64,000 nt of DNA from JAQBXX01 sp947085325 (GCA_947085325.1 CAMTVY010000013.1:23976-87975), one strand, 5' to 3'; counted from the stretch's first letter, positions 1-8,559 are shown. Made by a program: numbers and translations. Notes: a model not told the origin generated them from the letters alone.

Positions 1-480
1 AGCGCTCAACAGGGCGTGATTCAGGCAGCCGAGCCGCATCCCCACCACCAGCACCACCGGCAGGCCCAGCTTCAGCGCGAGATCGGCGATGGTTTCCCGC
101 TCATTCAGCGGCACGCACCAGCCGCCCGCACCCTCCACCACCACACAGTCCGCCTGCGCGGCGATGGCATCAAACAGCGTTTTCAGGTGTGCGATGTCTA
201 TGCGTCGTCCTGCGCGCTGTGCGGCGATGTGGGGGGCGATGGGTGGTGCGTAGAGATAGGGATTGACCTGTTCATAGGGCAAGGCAATCACGGCGGCGCG
301 TTGCAGTCGCAGGGCGTCATCATTGCGTAGCCCGGCCTCGGTGGCGACAGCACCGCACGCCACCGGCTTCATCGCCGCCGTGCGCACACCGGCCGCCGCG
401 AGCGCATGCAGCAGGCCGAGTGTCACCCAGGTTTTACCGGCGTCGGTGTCCGTGCCGGTGATGAACAGGCCGCGCGTCAC
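1..480 (-). CDS. bioD: Dethiobiotin synthetase, C-terminus cut by window edge
   Basis: ATP-dependent carboxylation and ring closure of 7,8-diaminopelargonic acid to dethiobiotin, the penultimate step of biotin synthesis in the cytoplasm. The minus strand reads from a GTG at 480 as an uninterrupted 160-residue frame running off the window. A P-loop GTDTDAGKT lies at residues 9-17, MKPV near 36-39, and EGAGGW near 115. The family is about 220 aa, so roughly the last quarter is missing. The GTG overlaps the bioC stop (GTGA at 480-477), which indicates translational coupling and fixes the start. It is the last visible gene of the bioB-bioF-bioH-bioC-bioD operon. Confidence 0.93.
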   Translation of the reverse strand, partial: MTRGLFITGTDTDAGKTWVTLGLLHALAAAGVRTAAMKPVACGAVATEAGLRNDDALRLQRAAVIALPYEQVNPYLYAPPIAPHIAAQRAGRRIDIAHLKTLFDAIAAQADCVVVEGAGGWCVPLNERETIADLALKLGLPVVLVVGMRLGCLNHALLSA

Positions 481-1370
481 GGCGCTTTTCGTCCGCGCAG
501 GCTGGCGAGCGGAACCCGGATGGTTCCGTTATTCACTTCCTGTATCGAAGCCTCCGGCGCCCAGGCATGGCCATACACGACTTCGTAGCTTGCGGGCAGA
601 ACGCCTTCGCTGCGAAAGCGTTCGTAGGCGTTGCTGAAGGCTTGCAGACGACCTTTACCAGTGAGCCCACGCATGCGTCCGGCGGTGATGTTATGCGCGC
701 CGATGAGTTTGAGATCACGCATCAGCCTCTGTACGTCGGGATAGGTTAGCGTGAAGTGCTCAACATCCATTACCGGCATGGTGAAGTGCGTGCGCACCAA
801 TGCGTCGCCGATGTCGTGCATGTCGATGAAGCGGCTGACGTGACTGTGTGTATCGACCTCGGCCCAGCTCGCGCGCAACTCTTTCAGGGTGTCGGGGCCG
901 AAGCTGGAAAACATCAGCAGGCCGCCTGGTTTGAGCGCGCGACGCAATTCCAGCAGGGTCGAGTCGAGGTCATTGCACCACTGCAACGCGAGGTTGGAGA
1001 AAATCAGATCGGCACAGCCCGCGCGCAACGGCAGTGCGTCGATGTCGGCGCAGACGAGTATTTGACGCCGGTCAATAAAGCGCTGCCATAAGGGCGTCTG
1101 GCGGCGCGTTTCGAACAACATGTTTTCGGCGATATCGAGTGCAATCACGCACGCGCTTTTATAGCGCCGTGCCAGGGCGCGGGTATGCAGTCCGGTGCCG
1201 GCACCGGCATCGAGTATCAGTGCCGGAGCAATGCGCACGGCATCGAGACGCTCCACCATGCGCCTGCCCACCTCGTGTTGCAGCAAGGCCGTCTGGTCAT
1301 AGTGGTGCGCCACGCGATTGAAGGCGCGCCGCATCAGTTGCTTGTCCAGGTAGTAGTCCGAGTCGTGCAT
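477..1370 (-). CDS. bioC: Malonyl-ACP O-methyltransferase BioC
   Basis: SAM-dependent methyltransferase that methylates malonyl-ACP, disguising it so that fatty acid synthase can extend it toward pimeloyl-ACP methyl ester. The 297-aa protein has a class I methyltransferase motif I (LDAGAGTG, about residues 53-60) after the N-terminal RRAFNRVAHHYD block typical of BioC. I place the start at the ATG at 1370 (MHDSDYYL), one base after the bioH stop (TGACATG). A longer in-frame start at 1436 would lie inside bioH and add a non-conserved tail. It overlaps bioD by the GTGA junction. Together with BioH it forms the BioC/BioH pimelate route. Confidence 0.95.
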   Translation of the reverse strand: MHDSDYYLDKQLMRRAFNRVAHHYDQTALLQHEVGRRMVERLDAVRIAPALILDAGAGTGLHTRALARRYKSACVIALDIAENMLFETRRQTPLWQRFIDRRQILVCADIDALPLRAGCADLIFSNLALQWCNDLDSTLLELRRALKPGGLLMFSSFGPDTLKELRASWAEVDTHSHVSRFIDMHDIGDALVRTHFTMPVMDVEHFTLTYPDVQRLMRDLKLIGAHNITAGRMRGLTGKGRLQAFSNAYERFRSEGVLPASYEVVYGHAWAPEASIQEVNNGTIRVPLASLRGRKAP

Positions 1371-1371
1371 G

Positions 1372-2145
1372 TCAGTGCTGTAAAAACATGCTGAGGTCGC
1401 GCATGAATGCCGCACCGTGCGAGAGAAAGGGCGCATGTCCGGCGCCAGCGATAACCGATAATTGCGCCTGCGGTAAATGTTCGGCGAGGTAGCGCTGGGC
1501 GGCAGGCGGCGTCAGGGTATCACGCTCGCCTGCCACCACCAGCGCCGGGCAATGAATGGCGTCGAGGTCGCGGCGCAGGTCGCTGTCGCGCAGCAGCGCG
1601 AGCCCCGCACCAAGTGCCGCCACGTCCGGTACGCCATGCCGGAACAACACGGTCTCCAGCCGCTGTTGCGTCGTGCGCGCGCCTTCGCTGCCGCGCAGTT
1701 GCAGCGCGAGGAAGCGGCGCAGGGTGGCGCGGTGATCGGCGGCCAGTGCGGCATGGAATTCGTCCAGCACCTGCGGCGCTACTGCGTGCAGCCAATCGGC
1801 TGCCTGTGTAAAGCGGGGCGTTGCGGTGACCAGCACCAGACTGCTGACCCGCGCAGGATGCAGCGCGGCGACCTGCATCGCCGCCAGTGCGCCCAGCGAC
1901 CAGCCGATCCACACTGCCTGTGCCGGCGCCGCCTCGGCCAGCGCCTGTGCCAGCGCCGGCAGCGCATACGGGCCGACCGGCGCCGGGCTCCGGCCGTGAC
2001 CGGGCAGGTCGATCAGCGTGACCCGGAACCGCTGCGCCAGCTGCGCAGCAGTCTCGTCCCATACGCCGCTGTGCAGGCCCCAGCCGTGCAACAGCACCAG
2101 ATCAGGCCCCTGCTGCTGCCCTGCTGTTTGGCTAAACAGTTTCAT
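1372..2145 (-). CDS. bioH: Pimeloyl-ACP methyl ester esterase BioH
   Basis: Alpha/beta hydrolase that removes the methyl group from pimeloyl-ACP methyl ester, ending chain elongation and releasing pimeloyl-ACP for BioF. The 257-aa protein has the oxyanion motif LLHGWG (residues 18-23), nucleophile elbow GWSLGA (Ser83), Asp209 in GERD and His237 in GAGHAPF, which is a complete catalytic triad. Its start overlaps the 3' end of bioF by 14 nt, and its stop is one base before the bioC start. This places it within a tightly coupled operon. Confidence 0.95.
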   Translation of the reverse strand: MKLFSQTAGQQQGPDLVLLHGWGLHSGVWDETAAQLAQRFRVTLIDLPGHGRSPAPVGPYALPALAQALAEAAPAQAVWIGWSLGALAAMQVAALHPARVSSLVLVTATPRFTQAADWLHAVAPQVLDEFHAALAADHRATLRRFLALQLRGSEGARTTQQRLETVLFRHGVPDVAALGAGLALLRDSDLRRDLDAIHCPALVVAGERDTLTPPAAQRYLAEHLPQAQLSVIAGAGHAPFLSHGAAFMRDLSMFLQH

Positions 2146-3304
2146 GGGCTGTACAGGTTGCCGCCAGCGCTTCCAGCAACTGATCTATCTGCGCTTCGCT
2201 GTGGGCGCTGGAGAGGGTGATACGCAAACGCGCTGCCCCCTGCGGCACGGTCGGCGGACGGATGGCGCTGACCAGTATGCCGCGCGCAAGTAGTTGCTCG
2301 CTTAACGCCACCGCGTGTTCAGTGACGCCCATCAGTAGCGGTTGTATCGGCGTCTGCGAGGGCAGCAGCGGCAGCTTCAGTGCCGCAGCAGCTTGAGTAA
2401 AGCGCGCGATCAGTTGGTGCAGATGTTCGCGCCGCCACGGCTCGGCTTGTACAAGCCTGAGGCTGGCGCGGGTCGCCTCGGCGAGTGCAGGCGGCAGTGC
2501 CGTGGTGTAGATGTAGCTGCGCGCCTGTTGAATCAGGGTCTCGATCAGTTCCGCGCTGCCCGCGACGAAGGCGCCAAAGGTGCCGAAGGCCTTGCCCAGC
2601 GTGCCCATCAGCACCGGCACGTCGTTACTGTCCAAGCCAGCCTGCTCCAGTGTGCCGCCGCCGTGCGCGCCAAGTACGCCCAGCCCGTGCGCGTCGTCAA
2701 GCATGAGCGGGATTTTATGCTTGCGCGCCAACGCTGCGAGTTGCGCCACGGGTGCGATGTCGCCGTCCATGCTGAACACGCCGTCGCTGGCGATGAGCGC
2801 TGCTTTACCGGTGCTGGTCGCAATCTTTTTTTCGAGCGCCGTTGTGTCCGCGTGCTGATAGCGTTGCAACCGTGCGCCCGACAACTGTGCGGCGTCGAGC
2901 AGCGAGGCGTGATTCAGGCGGTCTTGCAGCACTGTGTCGCCGCGCCCGGCGAGCGCGCCCATCACGCCGAGGTTGGCCATGTAGCCGGTGGAAAACAGTA
3001 GCGCGCGCGGGCGTTGGGTGAAGGCGGCGAGCTCTTCTTCGAGTGCATGGTGCGCGCGGCTGTGACCGCAGATCAGATGCGCCGCGCCGCTGCCCACGCC
3101 GTAGCGCGCCGCGCCTGCCTGCATGGCCTCAATCACCTGCGGGTGGTTGGCGAGGCCGAGATAGTCGTTGCTGCAAAAGTTGAGATAACGCCGCCCGTCG
3201 CTGATGATCTCGGGGCCTTGCGGGCTCTCGATGATGCGCCGCGTGCGGTACAGGTGAGTGTCGCGGCGGCGCGCCAGCTCATCGTGCAGGTTTGTGTTCC
3301 TCAT
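2132..3304 (-). CDS. bioF: 8-amino-7-oxononanoate synthase
   Basis: PLP-dependent alpha-oxoamine synthase that condenses pimeloyl-ACP with alanine to give 8-amino-7-oxononanoate. The 390-aa product from the ATG at 3304 (MRNTNLHDEL) has DDAHG (Asp203/204) and the PLP lysine in GTLGKAFG (Lys238), as expected. A longer open frame reaches 3409, but it would read through the repeat at 3342-3444 and add a proline-rich non-homologous tail. No strong Shine-Dalgarno precedes the chosen ATG. The gene is separated from bioB by that repeat and overlaps bioH. Confidence 0.94.
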   Translation of the reverse strand: MRNTNLHDELARRRDTHLYRTRRIIESPQGPEIISDGRRYLNFCSNDYLGLANHPQVIEAMQAGAARYGVGSGAAHLICGHSRAHHALEEELAAFTQRPRALLFSTGYMANLGVMGALAGRGDTVLQDRLNHASLLDAAQLSGARLQRYQHADTTALEKKIATSTGKAALIASDGVFSMDGDIAPVAQLAALARKHKIPLMLDDAHGLGVLGAHGGGTLEQAGLDSNDVPVLMGTLGKAFGTFGAFVAGSAELIETLIQQARSYIYTTALPPALAEATRASLRLVQAEPWRREHLHQLIARFTQAAAALKLPLLPSQTPIQPLLMGVTEHAVALSEQLLARGILVSAIRPPTVPQGAARLRITLSSAHSEAQIDQLLEALAATCTAHETV

Positions 3305-3341
3305 GGGCTCATTAGTAAGGCTGCACTTTCCATCACGTGCC

Positions 3342-3444
3342 CGTCCCCCCTGTTCAGGGGGCGGGACAGGGTGGGGGTAGGGTAAACAGGGTGTTATCAG
3401 GAGACACACCGTAAACAGTGTATTCTTGACTTGGTGTCTCCTGG
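3342..3444. repeat. About 105-bp repeat, copy 1 (between bioB and bioF)
   Basis: This stretch matches 27213-27320 almost throughout. Both begin with a C-run/G-run hairpin, then the word GGGCGGGACAGGGTGGGGGT, then a segment bounded by the inverted words AGGAGACAC and GTGTCTCCT. It fills most of the gap between the bioB stop (3446) and the bioF start (3304). It could form RNA secondary structure within the operon transcript. No coding potential was recognised. Confidence 0.8.
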
Positions 3445-3445
3445 T

Positions 3446-4375
3446 TCAAGCCGGACACATCCCCAGCTTTTCCAGCAGTGCACGATCGCGCTGTGCTTCG
3501 GGGTTGCCGGTGGTGAGCAGCTTGTCGCCGTAGAAAATCGAGTTGGCGCCCGCGAGAAAACACAGCGCCTGCACGGCTTCCGACATCTGCTCGCGCCCGG
3601 CCGAGAGGCGCACCCAACTACGCGGCAGCGTGATGCGCGCAGCGGCGATGGTGCGCACAAATTCGAGCGGGTCCAGCGTCTCTGTGCCGTGCAGCGGCGT
3701 GCCTTCCACCTGCACCAGATTGTTGATCGGAACGCTCTCCGGCGGCGGGTCGAGGCTGGCCAGTTGCGCGATCAGTCCGGCGCGTTCACGGCGTGACTCG
3801 CCCATGCCGACAATGCCGCCGCAGCAGACGCGCAGGCCGGCGTTGCGCACCTTCTCCAGCGTATCGAGGCGATCGTCATAGTCGCGCGTGGAAATGATCG
3901 TGCCGTACAATTCCGGCGCGGTGTCGAGATTGTGGTTGTAGTAATCGAGGCCCGCCTGCTGCAACTGTTCGGCCTGCCCCTCGCGCAGCATGCCGAGCGT
4001 GGCGCAGGTTTCCAGCCCCAGCGCACGCACGCCCTTTACCATTTCAAGCACGGGCAGCAGGTCTTTGTCTTTCGGGCCGCGCCAGGCGGCCCCCATGCAG
4101 AAGCGCGTGGCGCCGTTCGATTTGGCCGCGCGCGCGGCCTCCAGTACGGCCTCCAGCGGCAGCACATCCTCGTTCTCTACGCCGGTGTGAAAGCGCGCCG
4201 CCTGCGGGCAGTAGCCGCAATCCTCCGGGCAGCCGCCGGTCTTGATTGACAGCAGGGTGGAGAGTTGCACGCTGTTGGCATCGAAGTGCTCACGGTGCAC
4301 GCATTGGGCGCGGTAGAGCAAGTCGTTGAAGGGCAGGTTCAACAGGGTTTCGACGTCTTGTGGCGTAGGTTTCAT
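3446..4375 (-). CDS. bioB: Biotin synthase
   Basis: Radical SAM enzyme inserting sulfur into dethiobiotin to make biotin. The 309-aa protein carries the [4Fe-4S] motif CPEDCGYC (Cys49, 53, 56). The [2Fe-2S] ligands sit at Cys93 (RFCMGAAW), Cys124 (ETCATLG), Cys184 (RVCCGG) and Arg256 (WVRLSAGR). All are offset by four from the E. coli numbering, so nothing is missing. It is the first gene of the biotin operon. Its promoter and a BirA-like operator lie at 4409-4462, divergent from comF. Confidence 0.97.
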   Translation of the reverse strand: MKPTPQDVETLLNLPFNDLLYRAQCVHREHFDANSVQLSTLLSIKTGGCPEDCGYCPQAARFHTGVENEDVLPLEAVLEAARAAKSNGATRFCMGAAWRGPKDKDLLPVLEMVKGVRALGLETCATLGMLREGQAEQLQQAGLDYYNHNLDTAPELYGTIISTRDYDDRLDTLEKVRNAGLRVCCGGIVGMGESRRERAGLIAQLASLDPPPESVPINNLVQVEGTPLHGTETLDPLEFVRTIAAARITLPRSWVRLSAGREQMSEAVQALCFLAGANSIFYGDKLLTTGNPEAQRDRALLEKLGMCPA

Positions 4376-4408
4376 CGGGGCTGCTACACTGGCTAGGGTA
4401 GGCCTCGC

Positions 4409-4436
4409 ATCATAAACGCTTGCGGATGACTGTCAA
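4409..4436 (-). promoter_or_regulatory. Sigma70 promoter of the biotin operon
   Basis: On the minus strand a perfect -35 TTGACA (4436-4431) is followed after 16 bp by the -10 TATGAT (4414-4409, five of six). This puts the transcription start near 4402, about 27 nt before the bioB ATG. It is among the best consensus promoters seen in the window. Confidence 0.65.
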
Positions 4437-4462
4437 CCAAGGGCACGGTATGTGGTAAACAA
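4430..4462. promoter_or_regulatory. Candidate BirA (biotin) operator
   Basis: The dyad CTGTCAACC (4430-4438), 15 bp, GGTAAACAA (4454-4462) resembles the proteobacterial BirA operator TTGTAAACC-N14/16-GGTTTACAA. Each half matches seven of nine bases. It overlaps the -35 box of the bioB promoter, as a repressor site should. Its right half overlaps the GTG start of comF. Assignment to BirA is an inference from position and consensus. Confidence 0.42.
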
Positions 4463-5165
4463 CTGGCTAAAAGATGTGCACGCCTGGCTGTTGCCGCCGG
4501 TGTGCGTGCTGTGCGCCGCCCGGGGTGACGACGGACGTGATCTGTGCGCGGCCTGCCGTGAGAGTCTGCCTTACACCGCCACGGCCTGCGTGCGGTGTGC
4601 GCTGCCGCTGCCGTCTGGCAGCGAGGGCCAGGAGTGTGGCGAGTGCCAGCGCCACGCCCCGGACTATGACCGGGGCTACAGCCTGCTGCGTTATGAGCCC
4701 CCGGCGGATCAACTCATACAGCGTCTGAAATTCAAGGCCCGCCTGCCGTTGGCGCGTCTGCTGGGTGAGTTGATGGCGGAGCAGCTTGCCCGGCGTACGC
4801 ACACGTGGCCGGAGTGCATCATCCCCGTGCCGCTGCACCGCGCCCGCTTGCGTGAGCGCGGCTTCAATCAGGCGTTGGAGATCGCACGCCCGCTGGCGCG
4901 CCGGCTCAACATCCCCCTGGATTACCGCAGTTGCGCGCGGGTGCGCCACACCGCCGTGCAGTCACTGTTGCCTGCGGCGGCGCGGCACAAAAATATCAAG
5001 GGCGCGTTTCAGATGACTCGGCCCCTCTTGGCCCACCATGTGGCGCTGGTAGATGACGTGATGACCACCGGCCACACGCTGCGGGAGTGTGCCGCGACCT
5101 TGCGTAAATCCGGTGTGGAACAGATCGAGGTGTGGGTGGTGGCGCGGGCGGCGCTGCGTGGTTAA
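4452..5165 (+). CDS. comF: ComF family phosphoribosyltransferase-like protein
   Basis: ComF/GntX-type protein. Family members are linked to DNA uptake or use of external DNA in several bacteria, but the biochemical role is not settled. The 237-aa protein has an N-terminal zinc-ribbon region with paired cysteines (C18/C21, C32/C35, C46/C49, C62/C65). A C-terminal type I phosphoribosyltransferase fold follows, with the PRPP loop VDDVMTTGHT near residue 201. The start is GTG at 4452, the only start near the expected MVNNWL N-terminus. It is divergent from bioB and overlaps the convergent gene at 5162 by four bases. Confidence 0.88.
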   Translation: MVNNWLKDVHAWLLPPVCVLCAARGDDGRDLCAACRESLPYTATACVRCALPLPSGSEGQECGECQRHAPDYDRGYSLLRYEPPADQLIQRLKFKARLPLARLLGELMAEQLARRTHTWPECIIPVPLHRARLRERGFNQALEIARPLARRLNIPLDYRSCARVRHTAVQSLLPAAARHKNIKGAFQMTRPLLAHHVALVDDVMTTGHTLRECAATLRKSGVEQIEVWVVARAALRG

Positions 5166-5896
5166 GACAGCACTGCGCCGTCCGCAAATACCTCGCGATA
5201 TGCGATGTAACACGAGGCCAAGGTCAGCGGCAGCAGCAGCAGCCAGCCCAGCAGCAGCGGGAGGGAGGCCAGCAGCGCCAGCACAACGTAGATCAGCCCA
5301 TAGACCAGAAACGGGGCCCAGTTGGCGGCCACCGCAAAGAAGCTTGCCTTGAGTGCTGCCACCGGCGCATGCCCGCCGAGGCACACCAGCGGCACAGCAA
5401 AGGCGTAGGCCATGAACAGCGGCAGGCTGAGCAGCAGCAAGAACAGCAGGGCCGCGAGGCCGCCTTGCACGACGTTCAGCATCATGGCGGGCGACATCTC
5501 GCCGTGCGACAGAATGCCGCCCATCAGCACGCTGCCGATGACCGTGCCGCTGACTACGAGGCCGACAAGCACGACGATGATGATCGCGGCGCCCAGGAAA
5601 ATCAGCCCCAGAATCAGCAGCGGCTGTGTGCGCTCGCGCAAGCCGCTGAACAAGGTGTCGAAAGCTGCCTCCTGCGCGTGGTGCAGGCGGTCGAACGTGG
5701 TAAACAGGCCGGCGGCGAGCACCACCATCATGATCAGGGCAGCGAAGCCACCCAGCAGCGGCACCAGATTCAGCGCGGCAACGATCAACAGCAGGATAAG
5801 CGTCATGCCTACCAGCAGCCCCGGCCGCCGCATGAACAGCGCCCAGCCTTCGGTAAGCCATGCCACGCCGCGTTCAGCAGTTGCCTTTTTATGCAT
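5162..5896 (-). CDS. BPSS1780-like multi-pass membrane protein
   Basis: Predicted inner-membrane protein of 244 aa with about six hydrophobic segments. Examples are LLVGMTLILLLIVAALNLV, LLILGLIFLGAAIIIVVLVG and FLVYGLIYVVLALLASLPLLL. The opening GVAWLTEGWALFMRRPG block and overall pattern resemble the BPSS1780/DUF2189-like families, whose function is unknown. The ATG at 5896 is preceded by GGAG at a suitable distance, so I prefer it over an in-frame upstream ATG at 5923. It lies just upstream of, and converges with, comF. Confidence 0.65.
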   Translation of the reverse strand: MHKKATAERGVAWLTEGWALFMRRPGLLVGMTLILLLIVAALNLVPLLGGFAALIMMVVLAAGLFTTFDRLHHAQEAAFDTLFSGLRERTQPLLILGLIFLGAAIIIVVLVGLVVSGTVIGSVLMGGILSHGEMSPAMMLNVVQGGLAALLFLLLLSLPLFMAYAFAVPLVCLGGHAPVAALKASFFAVAANWAPFLVYGLIYVVLALLASLPLLLGWLLLLPLTLASCYIAYREVFADGAVLS

Positions 5897-5933
5897 CGTT
5901 ACGTCTCCTCCACCATCCGGCATTTAGTTACGA

Positions 5934-6509
5934 CTAACCGCTGTCGGTGACCAGCCTGGCCTTATAGCCTATCGCCGCCGCAATCCCCGCGAGCAGCAGG
6001 CCGAGCAGAATCAGCGACGGGCCGATATAACCCACCGGGCTGGCCAGCAGCGCCTCAGCCCACGGCAGGCCGAGCGCCACTGCCAGATACAGCAGGCCCG
6101 AGTGGCCGAGCGCGCCGATGATGAACGTCCAACTGATGATTTGCTTGAACAGCAGCGGCACGGCGAGAAACCCGAGCACAATGCCAACCACAATATTCAG
6201 CAACGCCTCCAGGTTGCCGTGCGTGTGTGGCCCGCCCTTGATGGCGTCGATCGGCGCTTCGCTGTTGAGGTTGGCCGAGAGGGCGAGCAAGGCAGCGGTG
6301 TTGGCCTTGGCGATCTGCTCCGCGCTCATCGGCTCAAGATCGACCTCGAAGCCGTTCGCCGCCGCTACTTGCAGCGCCCCCAGCGTTTGCTGCTTGGCCG
6401 CCTCGGCCACGGCCACGTCGCCGAAGTAATTCAGAATCATCACCGGCCCCAGCGCCGCCGTGAACACCAGATAAATAAAACCGAACACGATATTCTTTTT
6501 GCCGATCAT
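5934..6509 (-). CDS. Hypothetical membrane protein
   Basis: 191-aa protein not confidently recognised. It has an N-terminal hydrophobic segment (IVFGFIYLVFTAALGPVMIL), a hydrophilic stretch of about 75 residues likely outside the membrane, and then four closely spaced hydrophobic helices. The layout suggests an inner-membrane protein with a periplasmic or cytoplasmic loop after the first helix. It precedes the BPSS1780-like gene on the same strand by 37 nt, so the two may be cotranscribed. I assign no function. Confidence 0.6.
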   Translation of the reverse strand: MIGKKNIVFGFIYLVFTAALGPVMILNYFGDVAVAEAAKQQTLGALQVAAANGFEVDLEPMSAEQIAKANTAALLALSANLNSEAPIDAIKGGPHTHGNLEALLNIVVGIVLGFLAVPLLFKQIISWTFIIGALGHSGLLYLAVALGLPWAEALLASPVGYIGPSLILLGLLLAGIAAAIGYKARLVTDSG

Positions 6510-6626
6510 GGGTCGCCTCCGCGAGAATGATGCCGAAAGAATACATTAGCATGGAATGCACCGGCACCGGTGCTGCACGAGGCGCTGGCGTACCGTCCTT
6601 GCTGATATCCGAGGTAGCGATGCACG

Positions 6627-7310
6627 CTAGCGGATGAGAAATATCAGATCCCACACTGCCCGGCCTTCGCGTACCGCGCGCCGCTCAAACTTGGAGGGCG
6701 GGCGTTCGCTGCGGCCGGCATAAAAGCCTGACGGAGAGGCATTGACGAGCGCCGGTACCGCATTCAGCACCTCCAGCATCTGCGTAGCATAGTCTTCCCA
6801 GTCGGTGCAGAGATGAAAGCGTCCGCCGTGCCGGAGTTTATTTGCAATAAGCGTAACAAAGGCGGGCTGCACGATGCGTCGCTTGTGGTGGCGACGCTTG
6901 GGCCACGGGTCGGGAAAAAACAGGTGCACTGCGTCAAACACGGTAGCGGGCAAATACAGCTGCAACACCTCTACCGCATCGGCGCACACCACGCGCACGT
7001 TGGTGCTCTGCTGATCTGCGAGCAGTCGCAACAGATTGCCGACACCGGGACGGTGCACTTCGATGCCGAGAAAATCCTGCTCTGGATGCGCGCGCGCCAT
7101 CTCCGCCAGCGCATCGCCCATACCAAAACCTATCTCCAGCACCCGGGGGGCGCTGCGCCCGAACAGCAGGTCGAGACTGATCGGCACGCCGGTGAATTCG
7201 ACACCGTAGTCTTGCCATAGGGTGTCCAGTGCCGTGCGCTGGGCAGTGGTGATGCGTCCCTGGCGCAGCACAAAGCTGCGCACAGGCCGGATATGCCCGG
7301 CTTCCTTCAC
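6627..7310 (-). CDS. trmB: tRNA (guanine-N7-)-methyltransferase
   Basis: SAM-dependent methyltransferase forming m7G46 in the variable loop of many tRNAs. The 227-aa protein matches TrmB through EIGFGMGDALAEMA (SAM site), the middle block LFFPDPWPKRRHHKRRI and the terminal PPSKFERR motif. The start is GTG at 7310, three nt after the thiG stop. Translation is probably coupled, although the functions are unrelated. Confidence 0.95.
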   Translation of the reverse strand: MKEAGHIRPVRSFVLRQGRITTAQRTALDTLWQDYGVEFTGVPISLDLLFGRSAPRVLEIGFGMGDALAEMARAHPEQDFLGIEVHRPGVGNLLRLLADQQSTNVRVVCADAVEVLQLYLPATVFDAVHLFFPDPWPKRRHHKRRIVQPAFVTLIANKLRHGGRFHLCTDWEDYATQMLEVLNAVPALVNASPSGFYAGRSERPPSKFERRAVREGRAVWDLIFLIR

Positions 7311-7313
7311 GCG

Positions 7314-8126
7314 TTAGAAAAACAGGCCGTCCAGCGGCGATGACGCGCTGGCGTACAGCTTGCGCGGCATGCGTCCGGCGCGATACGCTTCGCGCCCGGC
7401 CTCGACCGCCTTCTTCATGGCGCTGGCCATCAGCACGGGGTCTTTCGCCGCCGCGATGGCGGTATTCATAAGCACGCCGTCGCAGCCCAGCTCCATCGCA
7501 ATCGCCGCGTCCGATGCCGTGCCCACGCCCGCGTCCACCAGTATCGGCACCGTGGCATTTTCGATGATGAGGCGGATGTTGTAGGGGTTGCGGATGCCAA
7601 GCCCGGAGCCGATAGGCGCCGCCAGCGGCATCACTGCCACACAGCCCATGTCCTCCAGCCGCTTGGCGATGATAGGGTCGTCAGTGGTATACACCATGAC
7701 CTGAAAGCCCTCCTTGATGAGGGTGGCGGCGGCCTCCAGCGTGGCAGTGATGTCCGGAAACAGGGTCTTCTCGTCGCCCAGCACTTCGAGCTTTACCAGG
7801 CTGCGGCCATCGAGCAGTTCACGCGCGAGGCGGCAGGTGCGCACCGCGTCGGCGGCGGTGTAGCAGCCGGCGGTGTTGGGCAGAATCGTGTAGCGATCCG
7901 GCGGCAGCACGTCGAGCAGGCTCGGCTCGTTCGGATGCTGGCCGATGTTGGTGCGGCGCAGTGCCACGGTGACGATCTCGGCGCCGCTGGCTTCCGTTGC
8001 GCGCCGCGTTTGTTCGAGATCGCGGTATTTGCCGCTGCCGACCAGCAGCCGCGAGCGGTAGGGTACGCCGGCGATGACGAGCGGATCGTGACTGACGGCG
8101 GGTGCGGTGTCCGGTAACGCGCTCAT
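7314..8126 (-). CDS. thiG: Thiazole synthase
   Basis: Forms the thiazole phosphate of thiamine from 1-deoxy-D-xylulose 5-phosphate, dehydroglycine and ThiS-thiocarboxylate. The 270-aa TIM-barrel protein shows the Schiff-base lysine in VKLEVLGDEKTL, the phosphate-binding APIGSGLGI and the DAGVGTASDAA block. It follows thiS with a DUF302 gene in between. Its substrate is the product of Dxs, encoded at 18798-20708 in this window. Confidence 0.96.
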   Translation of the reverse strand: MSALPDTAPAVSHDPLVIAGVPYRSRLLVGSGKYRDLEQTRRATEASGAEIVTVALRRTNIGQHPNEPSLLDVLPPDRYTILPNTAGCYTAADAVRTCRLARELLDGRSLVKLEVLGDEKTLFPDITATLEAAATLIKEGFQVMVYTTDDPIIAKRLEDMGCVAVMPLAAPIGSGLGIRNPYNIRLIIENATVPILVDAGVGTASDAAIAMELGCDGVLMNTAIAAAKDPVLMASAMKKAVEAGREAYRAGRMPRKLYASASSPLDGLFF

Positions 8127-8151
8127 GGCTATGGGTTTCTCGATGAAGGAA

Positions 8152-8544
8152 TTACAGCGCGTTCAGCACGCGCTCAAGCCGCTGCCGTACTTCGTTCGCG
8201 ACCTCATGCACGACAGGTTTGTCCACCAGTTCGAGCACGGCGTTGGGATCCATGATCTCCACCTGCACCTTGCCGGCGTCATCTTCACGCACTACCACGT
8301 TGCACGGCAGCAGCAGGCCGATGGAGGGTTCCGCTTCCAGCGCGCGGTGCGCGAGTGGAGGATTGCAGGCGCCGAGAATGCGGTAAGGCGGCATGTCCTG
8401 GTTCAGTTTCTTTTTCAGGGTGGCGGCGACGTCGATGTCGGTGAGTATGCCGAAGCCTTCCTTTTGCAGCTCTTCGGTGGTGCGTGCTATGGCCGTATCG
8501 AAGGTCAGGTTGACTGTTTTTCCAAATCCGTATTTGTTTTTCAT
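8152..8544 (-). CDS. DUF302 domain protein
   Basis: 130-aa cytoplasmic-looking protein made almost entirely of one DUF302 domain. Typical marks are an early YGFGK(T)V block, FGILTDIDV, YRILGACNPPLAHRAL, and IGLLLPCNVVV, where a conserved Cys precedes the final strand. Its function is unknown; the fold often accompanies redox or sulfur genes. An AGGAGG ribosome site sits just upstream. It separates thiS (ends 8560) from thiG (starts 8126) on the same strand, an unusual guest in a thiazole operon. Confidence 0.85.
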   Translation of the reverse strand: MKNKYGFGKTVNLTFDTAIARTTEELQKEGFGILTDIDVAATLKKKLNQDMPPYRILGACNPPLAHRALEAEPSIGLLLPCNVVVREDDAGKVQVEIMDPNAVLELVDKPVVHEVANEVRQRLERVLNAL

Positions 8545-8559
8545 GGCAATACCTCCTGC

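Noticed and set aside
3305..3409. Longer N-terminus of BioF
   Set aside because: It would be translated from the repeat and gives a Pro-rich tail not seen in the family.
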